Translations under genes and position numbers: made by a program | The notes under the pieces: generated by a model | What the model was told of the DNA's origin: nothing | Seen by the model: only the letters and a program-made list of their open reading frames with translations | The model's database searches: none | Assembly: GCF_023746595.1 (NCBI RefSeq) | Contig: NZ_CP080572.1 | Coordinates: forward strand, 1,410,530-1,474,529 | Origin: Thermococcus argininiproducens | GTDB lineage: Archaea > Methanobacteriota_B > Thermococci > Thermococcales > Thermococcaceae | DNA length: 64,000 nucleotides | Direction of reading: 5' to 3' | In this document: positions 1 to 8,716 of the stretch, piece after piece | How positions within the stretch are numbered: position 1 is the stretch's first letter | Layout: each line of letters opens with the position of its first letter

Positions 1-2187
1 AAGACTTCCAAATCCTCCGTACTCTAGTAAAAGGCCAACACTTGCTAACTGAAGGCGAACAAGTTGATTTGGGAGAGGGATATAGAAAGGAATTGCAAAA
101 TATTCATCATATAGCTTATCAAGTTTCTTCTGAGCAGATTGTTGGATATTGCCATAATAGGCGATAACAACGATATGAGGAATAAAACCTTTTTCTCTCC
201 GTAGTTTGCGTAGATAAAGTTCTAAGCTTTCAATGTGATCCTCTGTGACATTTGCAGTAACTGTGCTAAAAACGACTTTTATTGGTATTTTCCTATTTGC
301 ATATTTAACGCTAAACTTTGTAGCTTTTATACTAATATTATTAAAAGACGATGAGCCATATATCGGAATTGCTTCTTCAAGTCTAAAGTCATCTCTTATA
401 AACAAACTAAATATCCCTCTAAACAAAAATTCAGGATTTGACTCCTGTAGGGATTTCCTCCAGATTTTAAATCTAAGATCTCTATCCTTCACAAATTCGA
501 GATACATGAGATCTGGAGAGAAATACAAAGCACTTATTAGTGTTGGAGAAACCAAATAGTAGCCCTCGTGTTTTTCCCCTCTGCCTTTTTCTATTAACTT
601 CTCACGAATAGCTTTTGAGATAACAGTGTAGATCTCATCTAATTCTCCAGAATCATTTATTTTGAAAACTTCAGCTAAATACAATAAATTCTCATCTTTC
701 GGCCAGAAAAAAGCAAGTTTTCCATGTTCATCTATTAGAACTAGTTTTTCAATTAGATACTCAACAAATTCTTCATTATTTAGTGATAATGATGTTTTTA
801 ATCTACTTAACATGTGAGATCCGGTCAATAAATCATTAAGTACCGATAATAATACTCTTTTTAAATCCTCGTAGTTCGCTGATATTTTAACTACCTCATG
901 AACAAATTTTTTGGTTGATAATAGCGTTCCTAGAGGGTGATTAAGACTAAACATGTCGTTTAATATAGTGAGGTAATACTTTACTGCCTCTTTTTGATAG
1001 CTTAGTTGCTGAGATACTTCATCTATGTTTACTGCTCCAAATGTTGTTATAAAAAACTCGAAAGTTTGTTTGACCCCAATTATATTCTCATTTCTTAAGC
1101 TGTCAATTTCTTGATAGATGGAACTTAACGTTGTAGTATTAATTAAATCAACCTCTGCACCAGCAATAACAACCGAAAGCCTCCTCAATATTTCAACAAA
1201 GTCACAATATCCTAAGGATTTGATGTACTTTTTATTTTCGGACTCTACTGTGTTTAAAGTGATTACCTTTTCAATGGCCTGCTGAAGAGCTCTAGTATTC
1301 CCAATTGTGCTATAAACAAGAGGGTTCAATAAGCTAGGGGGAGTAAACAATTTAGTGTGCAAATCATCTTCTGTAACCCACATATATTTTAGAAGTTCTC
1401 TAATGAATTCATATCTTTCTTCTATTGTCAATGGCATTAGTTTGATTGTTTCAATTCTTGCCAATACCCTTCCAAGTATGTCTCCGGCATATGCTTTTAT
1501 TTTTGCATATGCTGGGGGTGTCAATGATAAAATTAAATGTAGTAGACTTGTATGAGAAAATTCTTCTTTGAACATCTCAGTGACATTACCATTCAGGATA
1601 TTTGTTAGACCTTGTAAAACATAATCCCTGAGAATTTTATCATCCGCAGTGAGAACAAATGTCTCAAATTCATCCAAAAATAATATGATTGGCCTATTCT
1701 TTGATTTAATACGAGATACTTTTTTTAAAATTTCTAAACTTTTTGAAACAAAATGTTTCACCGAAGAATAGCTCCTTTCTCCGGGTAAAGGCTCTCCGAT
1801 TAGTTCTCTGATTTTATTGCCGTGTTTGTCTCTTAGAGCTAATAATAGGGCGGCCAATAGATTATACCCTGCATCATGTTGATCTTGAGGGAGTATTTCC
1901 TTTTTATCTATTCTCCTTGCAAAGTTAATAAACACATCAGTCTGTACATCAAATACATAAACATCTTCTCGATCCTTTAGATATCTATTGTACAAAGTAG
2001 TCTTGCCTTCACCCCATTCTCCTATTAAGAATAAAACCAATGGTTGATATTGCCTTTTTTTTGCGATTTCTAATAAGCTTTCAACTTTAGTTGCAACCTT
2101 TCTACGACTTTTAATACTCCCAAATTCAATTCCTTTCCCAGTTTCACTAGGAAGCCTCGTGTAAATAGGTAACAACATTTCTTTCAT
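1..2187 (-). CDS. Large P-loop ATPase (KAP/STAND-like), C-terminus beyond window
   Basis: Translating the minus strand from the ATG at 2187 gives about 729 codons without a stop, so the gene is cut by the window start. A GGAGGT site precedes the ATG. Walker A is GEWGEGKTT (about residues 56-64) and Walker B is ILFLDEFE (about 167-174), so it should bind and hydrolyse ATP. The GxWGxGKT form recalls KAP-type and BREX-associated ATPases. The remaining 500 or so residues look helical and match no family I can name. It lies 18 bp downstream of the HerA-like gene, surely one operon. A role in defence or DNA processing is inference from that pairing. Confidence 0.8.
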   Translation of the reverse strand, partial: MKEMLLPIYTRLPSETGKGIEFGSIKSRRKVATKVESLLEIAKKRQYQPLVLFLIGEWGEGKTTLYNRYLKDREDVYVFDVQTDVFINFARRIDKKEILPQDQHDAGYNLLAALLLALRDKHGNKIRELIGEPLPGERSYSSVKHFVSKSLEILKKVSRIKSKNRPIILFLDEFETFVLTADDKILRDYVLQGLTNILNGNVTEMFKEEFSHTSLLHLILSLTPPAYAKIKAYAGDILGRVLARIETIKLMPLTIEERYEFIRELLKYMWVTEDDLHTKLFTPPSLLNPLVYSTIGNTRALQQAIEKVITLNTVESENKKYIKSLGYCDFVEILRRLSVVIAGAEVDLINTTTLSSIYQEIDSLRNENIIGVKQTFEFFITTFGAVNIDEVSQQLSYQKEAVKYYLTILNDMFSLNHPLGTLLSTKKFVHEVVKISANYEDLKRVLLSVLNDLLTGSHMLSRLKTSLSLNNEEFVEYLIEKLVLIDEHGKLAFFWPKDENLLYLAEVFKINDSGELDEIYTVISKAIREKLIEKGRGEKHEGYYLVSPTLISALYFSPDLMYLEFVKDRDLRFKIWRKSLQESNPEFLFRGIFSLFIRDDFRLEEAIPIYGSSSFNNISIKATKFSVKYANRKIPIKVVFSTVTANVTEDHIESLELYLRKLRREKGFIPHIVVIAYYGNIQQSAQKKLDKLYDEYFAIPFYIPLPNQLVRLQLASVGLLLEYGGFGSL

Positions 2188-2204
2188 ATTTACCTCCCCC
2201 AGAT

Positions 2205-3893
2205 TCATTTAGACTTAAACAATGTGTATAACCCATCCATTACGTTAGTTTTGCCCATCTTATGTTCAATACTCCTTCTTCCAACTTCAACTAAGACAGG
2301 ATAACCAAGAGGATTCATTTGTCCGACCACTATGGCCTTCCCGCGTTCTAGTGTTGTTAATCGATTCTCCAAACTTTTAGGAAGCCCTCCACTTATTTTT
2401 CGGATGTATGTGGCATCATCCGGAGACACTCTATGAATGATATAAGTGTTCAACATTGAGACAACAACTGGATCGACGAAAGCAGGTCTTTGTGATACTA
2501 ATCCTAAACATATCCCAAATTTTCTTCCTTGGGTAGCTATTAAGGATAAATAATCCCTAGTTAAAGTCGCATGAACAGGATAGTTGCTTGTATTAGGAAT
2601 ATAATTCTGGCATTCTTCAATAATAAACAGTAAATATCTATCTTCACCCCTATTTTTGTACTCAGTGAACTTGTTGTACAATAGCCTCGAGAGATAAGCT
2701 ATGACTAGTTGTTTTTCCAAAGGTGAAACTCCTGGTGCTCCTTCTGCCGAAAAATCAAAAATTACCAAGGAAGGTTCTTTAGTTATTTGTTCTATAAATT
2801 CCACATTAATCTGCGGAGATTTAGTTACGAGCTTGTCCCTTTCAATTACATCTGATTTAAATTTCTCTAATGCGGAAGCGATTGCTCTTCTAGTAGACGA
2901 ATGAATCGGTGCATCTCTTCCAGTAGAAAGTTCGTCTAACTTATATTTGAGATTTTCAAAGTTCTCAGTGAACAAATTTGTAAATGAATCATATTCGAGT
3001 TCCTTTAATGCCAATTCTAATCCTGCCACTTGTAATTCATTTATTTCTTTTCCTGCGGTTTTATAAGAAATTATAAACTCAGCTAATTCTCTTGTATTAA
3101 AAACATCTAGATCAATAGTTATCCCTTTTGTAAACGGCCTTCCAAGGGCCTTTGATTTTCGGAATACCATTCGGTAAATATTTCTAAATTTTCCTATCCC
3201 TATGAGACCAGAATCTAAAAAGTGCTCATGATAATCTAAATAATCCCCATTAGCATCAATAACAATGGTGGGTAATGCTAAATATGTAGTTGACGAATCT
3301 GGGAGAACATACGGAATTTTAGATAAGAGCTCTAGAAGATATCCTAATCCATATGATTTGCCAGAACCTGTTACTCCAAAGATGCCCAAATGCATAGTTA
3401 TATTCTCAATGTTTAGCGGTAACGCAATTTGTTTATATCCAATTATATTACCATACCAGATATAGCCACTTTCTCCTCTTTCAATTCCAAATATCTTTTT
3501 CTCATATCCTTCCCCATCGTTGATCATGTAAACTTTATCACCTGGTTCAGGAGGGTACCTGACATCTCTTAACCCTGAGTTGCCTAATGTCCCTAGTAAA
3601 GACACTTCAGATAATACGTAAGACCTGCCAACATCTCCAATGGCATCCAAAGGAATGCCTTTTTTTCGAGCTTCACTCCAAGGATCTCCTTCTCTGTAAA
3701 ATTCATTTACTGGTTTTATCGAGTCTATTCTACCTAAATATTCTATTTTTCGTCTTTTAGAACTTATAACCACTAACATACCTTCAAAAACCCTTTCTTC
3801 ACCTTCTTGGGTAAGTTGGATTTTTGCAGTTGATGTTGTAGAACCACTCAGAACAAATCCAATACGAAGGTGAGAAACATTGTTTTCACTCAT
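2205..3893 (-). CDS. HerA-like hexameric DNA translocase ATPase
   Basis: This 562-residue protein has the HerA layout: an N-terminal beta-rich HAS-barrel-like region (about 1-150), Walker A GVTGSGKS (173-180), Walker B LLFIIEE (421-427) and an SQRP motif (467-470) near the C-terminal RecA-like part. HerA proteins form hexameric DNA pumps that usually partner a nuclease. In Thermococcales the housekeeping HerA sits with NurA, Rad50 and Mre11; none are here, so this is a second, accessory HerA. It is co-transcribed with the large ATPase immediately downstream. The start has a GGAGTG site about 12 nt upstream. Confidence 0.85.
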   Translation of the reverse strand: MSENNVSHLRIGFVLSGSTTSTAKIQLTQEGEERVFEGMLVVISSKRRKIEYLGRIDSIKPVNEFYREGDPWSEARKKGIPLDAIGDVGRSYVLSEVSLLGTLGNSGLRDVRYPPEPGDKVYMINDGEGYEKKIFGIERGESGYIWYGNIIGYKQIALPLNIENITMHLGIFGVTGSGKSYGLGYLLELLSKIPYVLPDSSTTYLALPTIVIDANGDYLDYHEHFLDSGLIGIGKFRNIYRMVFRKSKALGRPFTKGITIDLDVFNTRELAEFIISYKTAGKEINELQVAGLELALKELEYDSFTNLFTENFENLKYKLDELSTGRDAPIHSSTRRAIASALEKFKSDVIERDKLVTKSPQINVEFIEQITKEPSLVIFDFSAEGAPGVSPLEKQLVIAYLSRLLYNKFTEYKNRGEDRYLLFIIEECQNYIPNTSNYPVHATLTRDYLSLIATQGRKFGICLGLVSQRPAFVDPVVVSMLNTYIIHRVSPDDATYIRKISGGLPKSLENRLTTLERGKAIVVGQMNPLGYPVLVEVGRRSIEHKMGKTNVMDGLYTLFKSK

Positions 3894-3982
3894 TTTATTT
3901 ACACACTCCTGTTTTCTCTTATCGAGTATTAATTGTGGATATTGTTGTATAAAAATCTATCGTTAATGAGTTTTAATAGTCG

Positions 3983-4026
3983 TTACATTATGTCATGGTG
4001 CAATAAATGACACATCATTACATTAT
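3983..4026. repeat. Direct and inverted repeats upstream of the HerA gene
   Basis: TTACATTAT occurs at 3983-3991 and again at 4018-4026. Between them is an inverted repeat TGTCAT (3991-3996) / ATGACA (4007-4012). The cluster lies about 90-130 bp upstream of the HerA start in an AT-rich gap of about 290 bp. It could be an operator for the HerA/ATPase operon; function is inferred only from position. Confidence 0.35.
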
Positions 4027-4182
4027 AATTTTGTATTATGCCATCTGCTTTATTAATTCCGTAGAATTACATATCTAAGCTACGAAAAAAGAAAAATTGG
4101 AGAAATCTTGATACCGCAACTCTAAGTATTCAGTCCGTTTGACTCTATTGCTTATTATTCTTCTGCATTCTCTTTAATCGGC

Positions 4183-4640
4183 TTAGCAATTATTATATGC
4201 CTTAAGGTTCTTCACAGGTTCTCTTTGATCAGAGAGCAGAGTGTCAATTACTAGATCAATTTCGTCGTTTCTATTGTACAATGAAGCTTTACCCAACACT
4301 ATTTCAAGAGGCTTAACTTTTTTCTTGTTCTGGACAAATATGTTCCTAGATTTGTCCTTTTTATGAACTTTCTTAACACATTTTGGACATCCTAAGTATT
4401 TGTTATGCTCAAATTTGTGTACAATTCCTTTATCTTACTATTAATGGTCTTTAAAAACTCAACAAACCTTAGATCGAGCCGTTTATACCAAACAACATCA
4501 ATTCTTTGGATATAAACATCTCACCTATCTTCGTATTCTTAACGGTTCCAGCATCCATTCCTCGGCCATTTCAAAGCCTAAGGCTCTACCTAAAGTCTTA
4601 ATTTTTCCTTAAGTTCTCGTTCATAATTCTTGGCTACCAT
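4183..4640 (-). pseudogene. Decayed gene, probable nuclease-like protein with zinc-finger-like CxxC
   Basis: From the ATG at 4640 the minus strand begins MVAKNYERELKEKLR, then needs about four frame changes to keep coding sense: pieces reading KTLGRALGFEMAEEW, RIDVVWYKRLDLRFVEF and finally a longer piece with CPKCVKKV ending at the TAA at 4185-4183. The RIDVVWY segment resembles the beta-strand of PD-(D/E)XK nucleases, but too little survives to be sure. It starts 3 bp after the broken nuclease gene upstream, so the two once formed an operon. I call it a pseudogene because several independent frameshifts are needed. Confidence 0.6.
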
Positions 4641-4643
4641 AAT

Positions 4644-5250
4644 CTAAAACTCCCTATATCCTCTTTTGTGGTTTCTTCTTTGTCTTTTCCGACGCTTTAG
4701 TTTTCCACCAAGGATCACGATATGGACTCCATATTTTTCCTTTGCTTGGTCTACCCATTTGGGGAGATCCTCGACTTCCGCAACCTCTAAGATCACAAAA
4801 ATAAGATCATCAATGAATCTACCCAGCTCTCCCCTATATCTTTTAATTTGTTCTTCTAACCTCGTCAAACTTCCTCTCTTTGTTGGAACTTTTAACTCCA
4901 GTCCCACTTCGTGGCCATCAAGTTCGATTAGTATATCGATTCTATTTCGTTTAAACTGTTGTTCCTTCTCAATTCTTGCCCTATTTTTAAAATATCCTTC
5001 CAAATACCTCACTAGTTGTTCTCTAAAATCGTATTCAGGGCTTCTCTCCTTGACTGGTATTTTAGTACTTCTATTCCTTGCTTCTAAAATTTTTTTGACT
5101 ACATCTTCTTTTTTCTCGTAGTTTTTATATTTCTATTCTCACTCTTTAAATCTTTCTTGAATTTTTCTAATTCATCAATAGATCCTTATATCTAATTCCA
5201 CATCTTTCGGCTTCATCTATGATCTCGTTTAAACCTAAGATTATTGGCAT
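4644..5250 (-). pseudogene. PD-(D/E)XK nuclease-like gene with two frameshifts
   Basis: An intact 3' part (122 codons, 5012-4644) carries RIDILIELDGHEVGLELKVP, the D-x(n)-ExK core of PD-(D/E)XK nucleases. Upstream coding sense continues in other frames: a GGTG site and ATG at 5250 start MPIILGLNEIIDEAERCG, then a shift to SIDELEKFKKDLKSENRN, then a shift at an A-run near 5120 to YEKKEDVVKKILEARNR, which joins the intact part in frame. One shift is at a homopolymer and could be a sequencing error; the other is not obviously so. An uninterrupted gene would encode about 200 residues. Confidence 0.65.
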
Positions 5251-5260
5251 AGTATTTCAC

Positions 5261-5467
5261 CTACTCATATTTGGTTAGTGTTCTTAGTGGGTTCAGCATC
5301 TCAGGCCCAACAACAAAACGGAAAGGATATCTTTGGCGAATCTCATATAATTGCTCCATTGAAAATCTAGACAAAATCTTCTTTTTTATCTCAAACTCTT
5401 TTTGCCTGTATTTCTCATCTTCCTTAGAGGTTCGAGATAAGCTGGAGGCTCCAAAACCCCAAAACAT
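5261..5467 (-). CDS. Small conserved-looking protein, unknown function
   Basis: This 68-residue ORF is rich in charged residues with a likely helical middle (about residues 15-45) and a C-terminal part containing RQRYPFRFVVGPEM. It ends about 10 bp before the broken nuclease gene and shares its direction, so it is probably its operon partner. A GGGAGGT sequence lies immediately upstream of the ATG, but the spacing is unusually short (about 2 nt). I recognise no family. Confidence 0.5.
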   Translation of the reverse strand: MFWGFGASSLSRTSKEDEKYRQKEFEIKKKILSRFSMEQLYEIRQRYPFRFVVGPEMLNPLRTLTKYE

Positions 5468-5595
5468 ATACCTCCCCTCATAATTTCTAGGGAATTCCTC
5501 CTAAAATAATTTTCGCTGAGCTTTTACATTTCACCTGCCTTTTCGTCCTAATTTCTGTCTAACATTGACCTCACAAAAATTCATTTGTTACTGAA

Positions 5596-6150
5596 CTATT
5601 CCCTTCCATTCATATCGTTATTTATTTCTATCGTATTTGGTTTATAATGGATTTTTTCCCAATAGACTTCTCTTTTTTCAACTACTTCTCTAACTTGTTT
5701 CTCTCTACTTGTTAGACTTCCAGATTTCCCTGTTTTTACTTCAACAAAAACAATCCTCTTCATCTCTCCATCGCTTAGTCCATCAAAGACTACAAAATCA
5801 ACAGGCGTTCCAATAAATCTTGCATCTTTGGGGTTATACTTAAAATCTGGAAAGTAGGGAATTAAGTGTTCCGTAACTTGTCCCATTATAACCGCCTTGC
5901 TCTTTTTGATTGCGTCTTCTCTAATCCTCTTCTCCTCCTCTTGTTTCCATCTTTGCAATTCTGCCTCGTATTTTTTCCTAATCCCATCTTCCAGAACTTG
6001 TTTTTGAGTTTCTAATTCTTTGCTCTTCCAGTATTCAAAAAGCTCTCGTGCTCTACTCTCTATTTGTCCTTTTAGTTCAGAGTACTTGTACCACAATATA
6101 AATACTAAAACCATCAAGATTCCAATTATAATCCACATAATTTCAGGCAT
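5596..6150 (-). CDS. Membrane-anchored Holliday-junction-resolvase-like endonuclease (PF10107-type)
   Basis: The 184-residue product has one N-terminal transmembrane helix (about 4-20), a charged coiled coil (about 25-90) and a C-terminal PD-(D/E)XK-type core: GTPVDFVVFDGL, then VFVEVKTGKSGSLTSREKQ. The D...ExK spacing and the following SLTxRE segment match the Pfam family of endonucleases related to archaeal Holliday junction resolvase. Start: ATG at 6150 after an AGGAGGA site. The catalytic residues look intact. Cellular role is unknown; membrane anchoring suggests action on DNA at the cell surface or at attached nucleoids (inference). Confidence 0.75.
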   Translation of the reverse strand: MPEIMWIIIGILMVLVFILWYKYSELKGQIESRARELFEYWKSKELETQKQVLEDGIRKKYEAELQRWKQEEEKRIREDAIKKSKAVIMGQVTEHLIPYFPDFKYNPKDARFIGTPVDFVVFDGLSDGEMKRIVFVEVKTGKSGSLTSREKQVREVVEKREVYWEKIHYKPNTIEINNDMNGRE

Positions 6151-6174
6151 TCTATGTTCCTCCTGATAGTATCA

Positions 6175-7203
6175 TTAAGTTGTCATTATTATCTCTGAAA
6201 TTTTCACAAAGATTACCCCATATCCCTCATTATATCCCAAATTTCTCCAGTTATCAATTTTCTCTACTATCCTACCAACTGCCTTTACATTTCTATCGTT
6301 GGGGTTCATAAACATACTCAGGTAAAGATTAGTAAACGGTTTGCTGACTTCTATCATGTTTGCTATATCGTTGTTGGCTATTTTCAATTCTATATTACCA
6401 TTCTTAGCTTGTCCGAAAAATAAAACGATCCAATCTCCGTAAATTTCCATTGAAAATTCTCCTTTATAGTCTACAAATGCCCATATGTCAATAGGAGTAG
6501 GAGCAACCCCATATCCCCATGCTGGAACTTTTCCATCTAATGTAATTTTTCCAGTAATTTTACTTGGGCTGTAGTACCCATTTTCAATCATTTCCGCTGT
6601 AAACACTCTTCCATTTTTCCGTTTAAATGTTACTTTCACTATTCCAACACCCTTTGATAGATACATTGTCTCCACACCTTCAAAATAATCTGCAATTTCG
6701 GGTAGCGTATTGGATGTTGTGATACTTATTTTAATACATTCTACACAGGTCACATCTCCAATCTTTATTGTACCTAATGCTTCAACTTTGTAAACCATAT
6801 TACCAAAATCTCCACTCCTACGACTCCATGTACTTCCATCAGTTATATACCTTGGAACGTAAAAAAATGATCCCCAAAAATGAGCCTGATTTCCGATAGT
6901 CCCCCCTCTAAATCGCACAATATTTCCCTCTATCTTGTACATAAGGAAACTATTACGAAAATATCCCTTTCCAGAACTTTGATACAATGTAAAAGTCGGA
7001 CTTTCAGCTACTTTGTGTTGAGCGACTAGTTCAATAATTCCATCTAATCTACTATAATAATCACTAGTTTTGTATTTAATATAGTACCCGGGTTTACTTG
7101 GAAAGTAATCAAGTATATCAAAGACTTGTTCCTCTGCAATTACTAACTGACTAGAAATAATTAGAAAGATCATAGAAAACAAATATGCTTTTTTCAATTC
7201 CAT
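6175..7203 (-). CDS. Secreted protein of unknown function
   Basis: This 342-residue product begins with a clear signal peptide (MELKKAYLFSMIFLIISSQL, cleavage near VIAEE) and has no second membrane helix. The body is beta-rich with many aromatic residues, as in extracellular archaeal proteins. Its start overlaps the end of the upstream lipoprotein gene by 10 bp, with an AAGGAGGG site inside that gene, so the two are translationally coupled and probably act together outside the cell. No family recognised. Confidence 0.75.
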   Translation of the reverse strand: MELKKAYLFSMIFLIISSQLVIAEEQVFDILDYFPSKPGYYIKYKTSDYYSRLDGIIELVAQHKVAESPTFTLYQSSGKGYFRNSFLMYKIEGNIVRFRGGTIGNQAHFWGSFFYVPRYITDGSTWSRRSGDFGNMVYKVEALGTIKIGDVTCVECIKISITTSNTLPEIADYFEGVETMYLSKGVGIVKVTFKRKNGRVFTAEMIENGYYSPSKITGKITLDGKVPAWGYGVAPTPIDIWAFVDYKGEFSMEIYGDWIVLFFGQAKNGNIELKIANNDIANMIEVSKPFTNLYLSMFMNPNDRNVKAVGRIVEKIDNWRNLGYNEGYGVIFVKISEIIMTT

Positions 7204-7982
7204 CCCTCCTTTAATTCAAGAATAAATTCAACAGCTTTCTCAAAATATGACTGGCCATTATAGTAATCTCCTTCAATAAACTTATCCAATGCAGTTTCTA
7301 AATTACTGCAGGCTGTAAGATAACTTTCCATATCATTTGCTAATTCGCTTGATAATATACTCATTGTGCCTATTCTCCTTATATCCTCTGAGAGATTGGC
7401 ATATTGTTTCCCCCTTTCAAAGTATTCCTTAGCTTGTATGAAATTTTCCCTTGCTTTTTGGAAATATTCCGTCGCATTTCTGACAAAGTTTTTCGCTTTT
7501 TCGAATTCTCCATTTTCTGTTAAATGTAATGCATCATTAAGATACAATGTTCCAGCCATCATTAAGGACATTCCGGATTTAAAGTATGTATATCCATTAA
7601 TAGTAGCATTATGCATTTCTCTAATATTCTTTAAACTCCGTAACTCTTCTTCTTTTTCTAACAATGTTTTATTCATTGCACTTATCACTGTGTTTTTCTC
7701 ATCTATAACTTTCTTCAACTCATTAATTTCCGTTTCGAGCTCACTTATTTGGAACGTTAAGTTTTTCTTCTCTTCTTCAAGTTTTTGCACTTGTTCTAGA
7801 AGAGACTCCACTTGAGATTGCAGTTCTGTATTTGTCTCGGTTTTTGTTTCAGTCTTGGTCTCTGTAAAGGTCTTTGTCACTGCTGTTGGAGATGTAGTGT
7901 TCGTACATCCACTTATAATAACTATTGCACTTACAAAAAACAAAATAGAAATAATCCCAAGAATCTTTTTTATTTCCTTCAT
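7194..7982 (-). CDS. Lipoprotein with Thr/Glu-rich linker and long coiled coil
   Basis: The 262-residue product has an N-terminal hydrophobic segment ending in a lipobox-like IISGC (Cys about 26), a TETKTET repeat linker (about 36-52), then a coiled coil of EEEKKNLTFQ-type heptads (about 55-120) and a helical C-terminal half. It should be anchored to the outside of the membrane. Start: ATG at 7982 after GGGAGGAAG. It overlaps the next gene by 10 bp. Coiled-coil lipoproteins like this occur widely in Thermococcales without known function. Confidence 0.75.
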   Translation of the reverse strand: MKEIKKILGIISILFFVSAIVIISGCTNTTSPTAVTKTFTETKTETKTETNTELQSQVESLLEQVQKLEEEKKNLTFQISELETEINELKKVIDEKNTVISAMNKTLLEKEEELRSLKNIREMHNATINGYTYFKSGMSLMMAGTLYLNDALHLTENGEFEKAKNFVRNATEYFQKARENFIQAKEYFERGKQYANLSEDIRRIGTMSILSSELANDMESYLTACSNLETALDKFIEGDYYNGQSYFEKAVEFILELKEGWN

Positions 7983-8098
7983 CTTCCTCCCTCATTTCAT
8001 TATATCTTGGCTTTAATTTACAATAATAATTAAACAATATTCGAAATTCAAATATAAAACTCTTTCTCAAGTTCAAAATACAATCTTATTAAATCAAA

Positions 8099-8467
8099 TT
8101 GTTATATCTTAATACTTTTAATTTATTGATAAAACTTACTTATCAAAGGTTAGTCGAAGTTGTTGGAGAACTAAATCAGAGATTAACTAAAATAACTCTA
8201 GTTATAAGAGATACCTCACAAAACAGAAGGGTAATAAGAGAGCTAAAAAATAATTCATTCGATATTGAAGTGCGTTCATCTCGTAATCTCCATTCTAAAA
8301 TAACAATAAACTATAAGGGTCCTTCTATAGAATCTTCAGCAAATTTGCTTATAACAAGTTTGAAAAGAAACTATGAAATCGGTACATACTATCCAAATAC
8401 TCCTGAGGAACTCCTCCTAGCAGTGGAAGAACTAGTTTCAATCTCCAAACCATTGAAGATAGTTTAA
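8099..8467 (+). pseudogene. PLD-like domain fragment
   Basis: The 122-codon frame from a TTG at 8099 has no ribosome binding site, and an in-frame stop lies at 8090. The middle reads LHSKITINYKGPSIESSANL, recalling the HxK...GSxN core of phospholipase D-like nuclease or restriction domains, but the Asp of the HKD motif is not seen. The frame probably preserves the C-terminal half of a larger gene whose 5' part was lost. It ends exactly at the 3' end of the H/ACA RNA gene on the other strand. Confidence 0.5.
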
Positions 8468-8686
8468 AGTGTGGCCCGCCCGTAACGACCGCTCTCATTG
8501 AAGCCATAAGGCACTCTCAAGCGGCTTAACCCAGGCGGGCCAGAATAGTGTACTCGGCCAGGGTTTCCCACGGTCATTGTGCTCCGTAACGCGGAAGGCC
8601 CTTCCGTGGGGACCTCGCTATGGCCGAGCTGTTGCCCCTGCATCGCCCCCACCTTCATTAATTGGGTGGGTCCTCGCGCAGGGGCA
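8467..8686 (-). ncRNA. H/ACA guide sRNA with three hairpins
   Basis: This is a GC-rich island in AT-rich DNA. On the minus strand three hairpins stand in tandem, each closed by a perfect 8-bp stem and followed by ACA. Hairpin 1: GCCCCTGC/GCAGGGGC (8685-8634), ACA at 8632-8630. Hairpin 2: CTCGGCCA/TGGCCGAG (8628-8553), ACA at 8551-8549. Hairpin 3: GGCCCGCC/GGCGGGCC (8541-8473), ACA at 8472-8470. Each has an internal loop beneath an upper stem, as expected for a pseudouridylation pocket. A TATA box (8713-8706) lies about 25 nt before the first stem. Multi-hairpin H/ACA RNAs of this kind are known in Pyrococcus (Pab35/Pab105, HgcF/HgcG); which homolog this is, I cannot tell. Confidence 0.85.
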
Positions 8687-8705
8687 TTATAAATTAGGTA
8701 TTTCC

Positions 8706-8713
8706 TTTATAAA
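8706..8713 (-). promoter_or_regulatory. TATA box of the H/ACA sRNA gene
   Basis: TTTATAAA on the minus strand, centred about 25 nt upstream of the first base of hairpin 1, the usual archaeal distance to the transcription start. This fixes the RNA 5' end near 8685. Confidence 0.65.
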
Positions 8714-8716
8714 TCA

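Noticed and set aside
1-1555. Plus-strand ORFs at 245-559 and 1355-1555
   Set aside because: Both lie in the shadow of the long open minus-strand ATPase gene, which has motifs and a good start.
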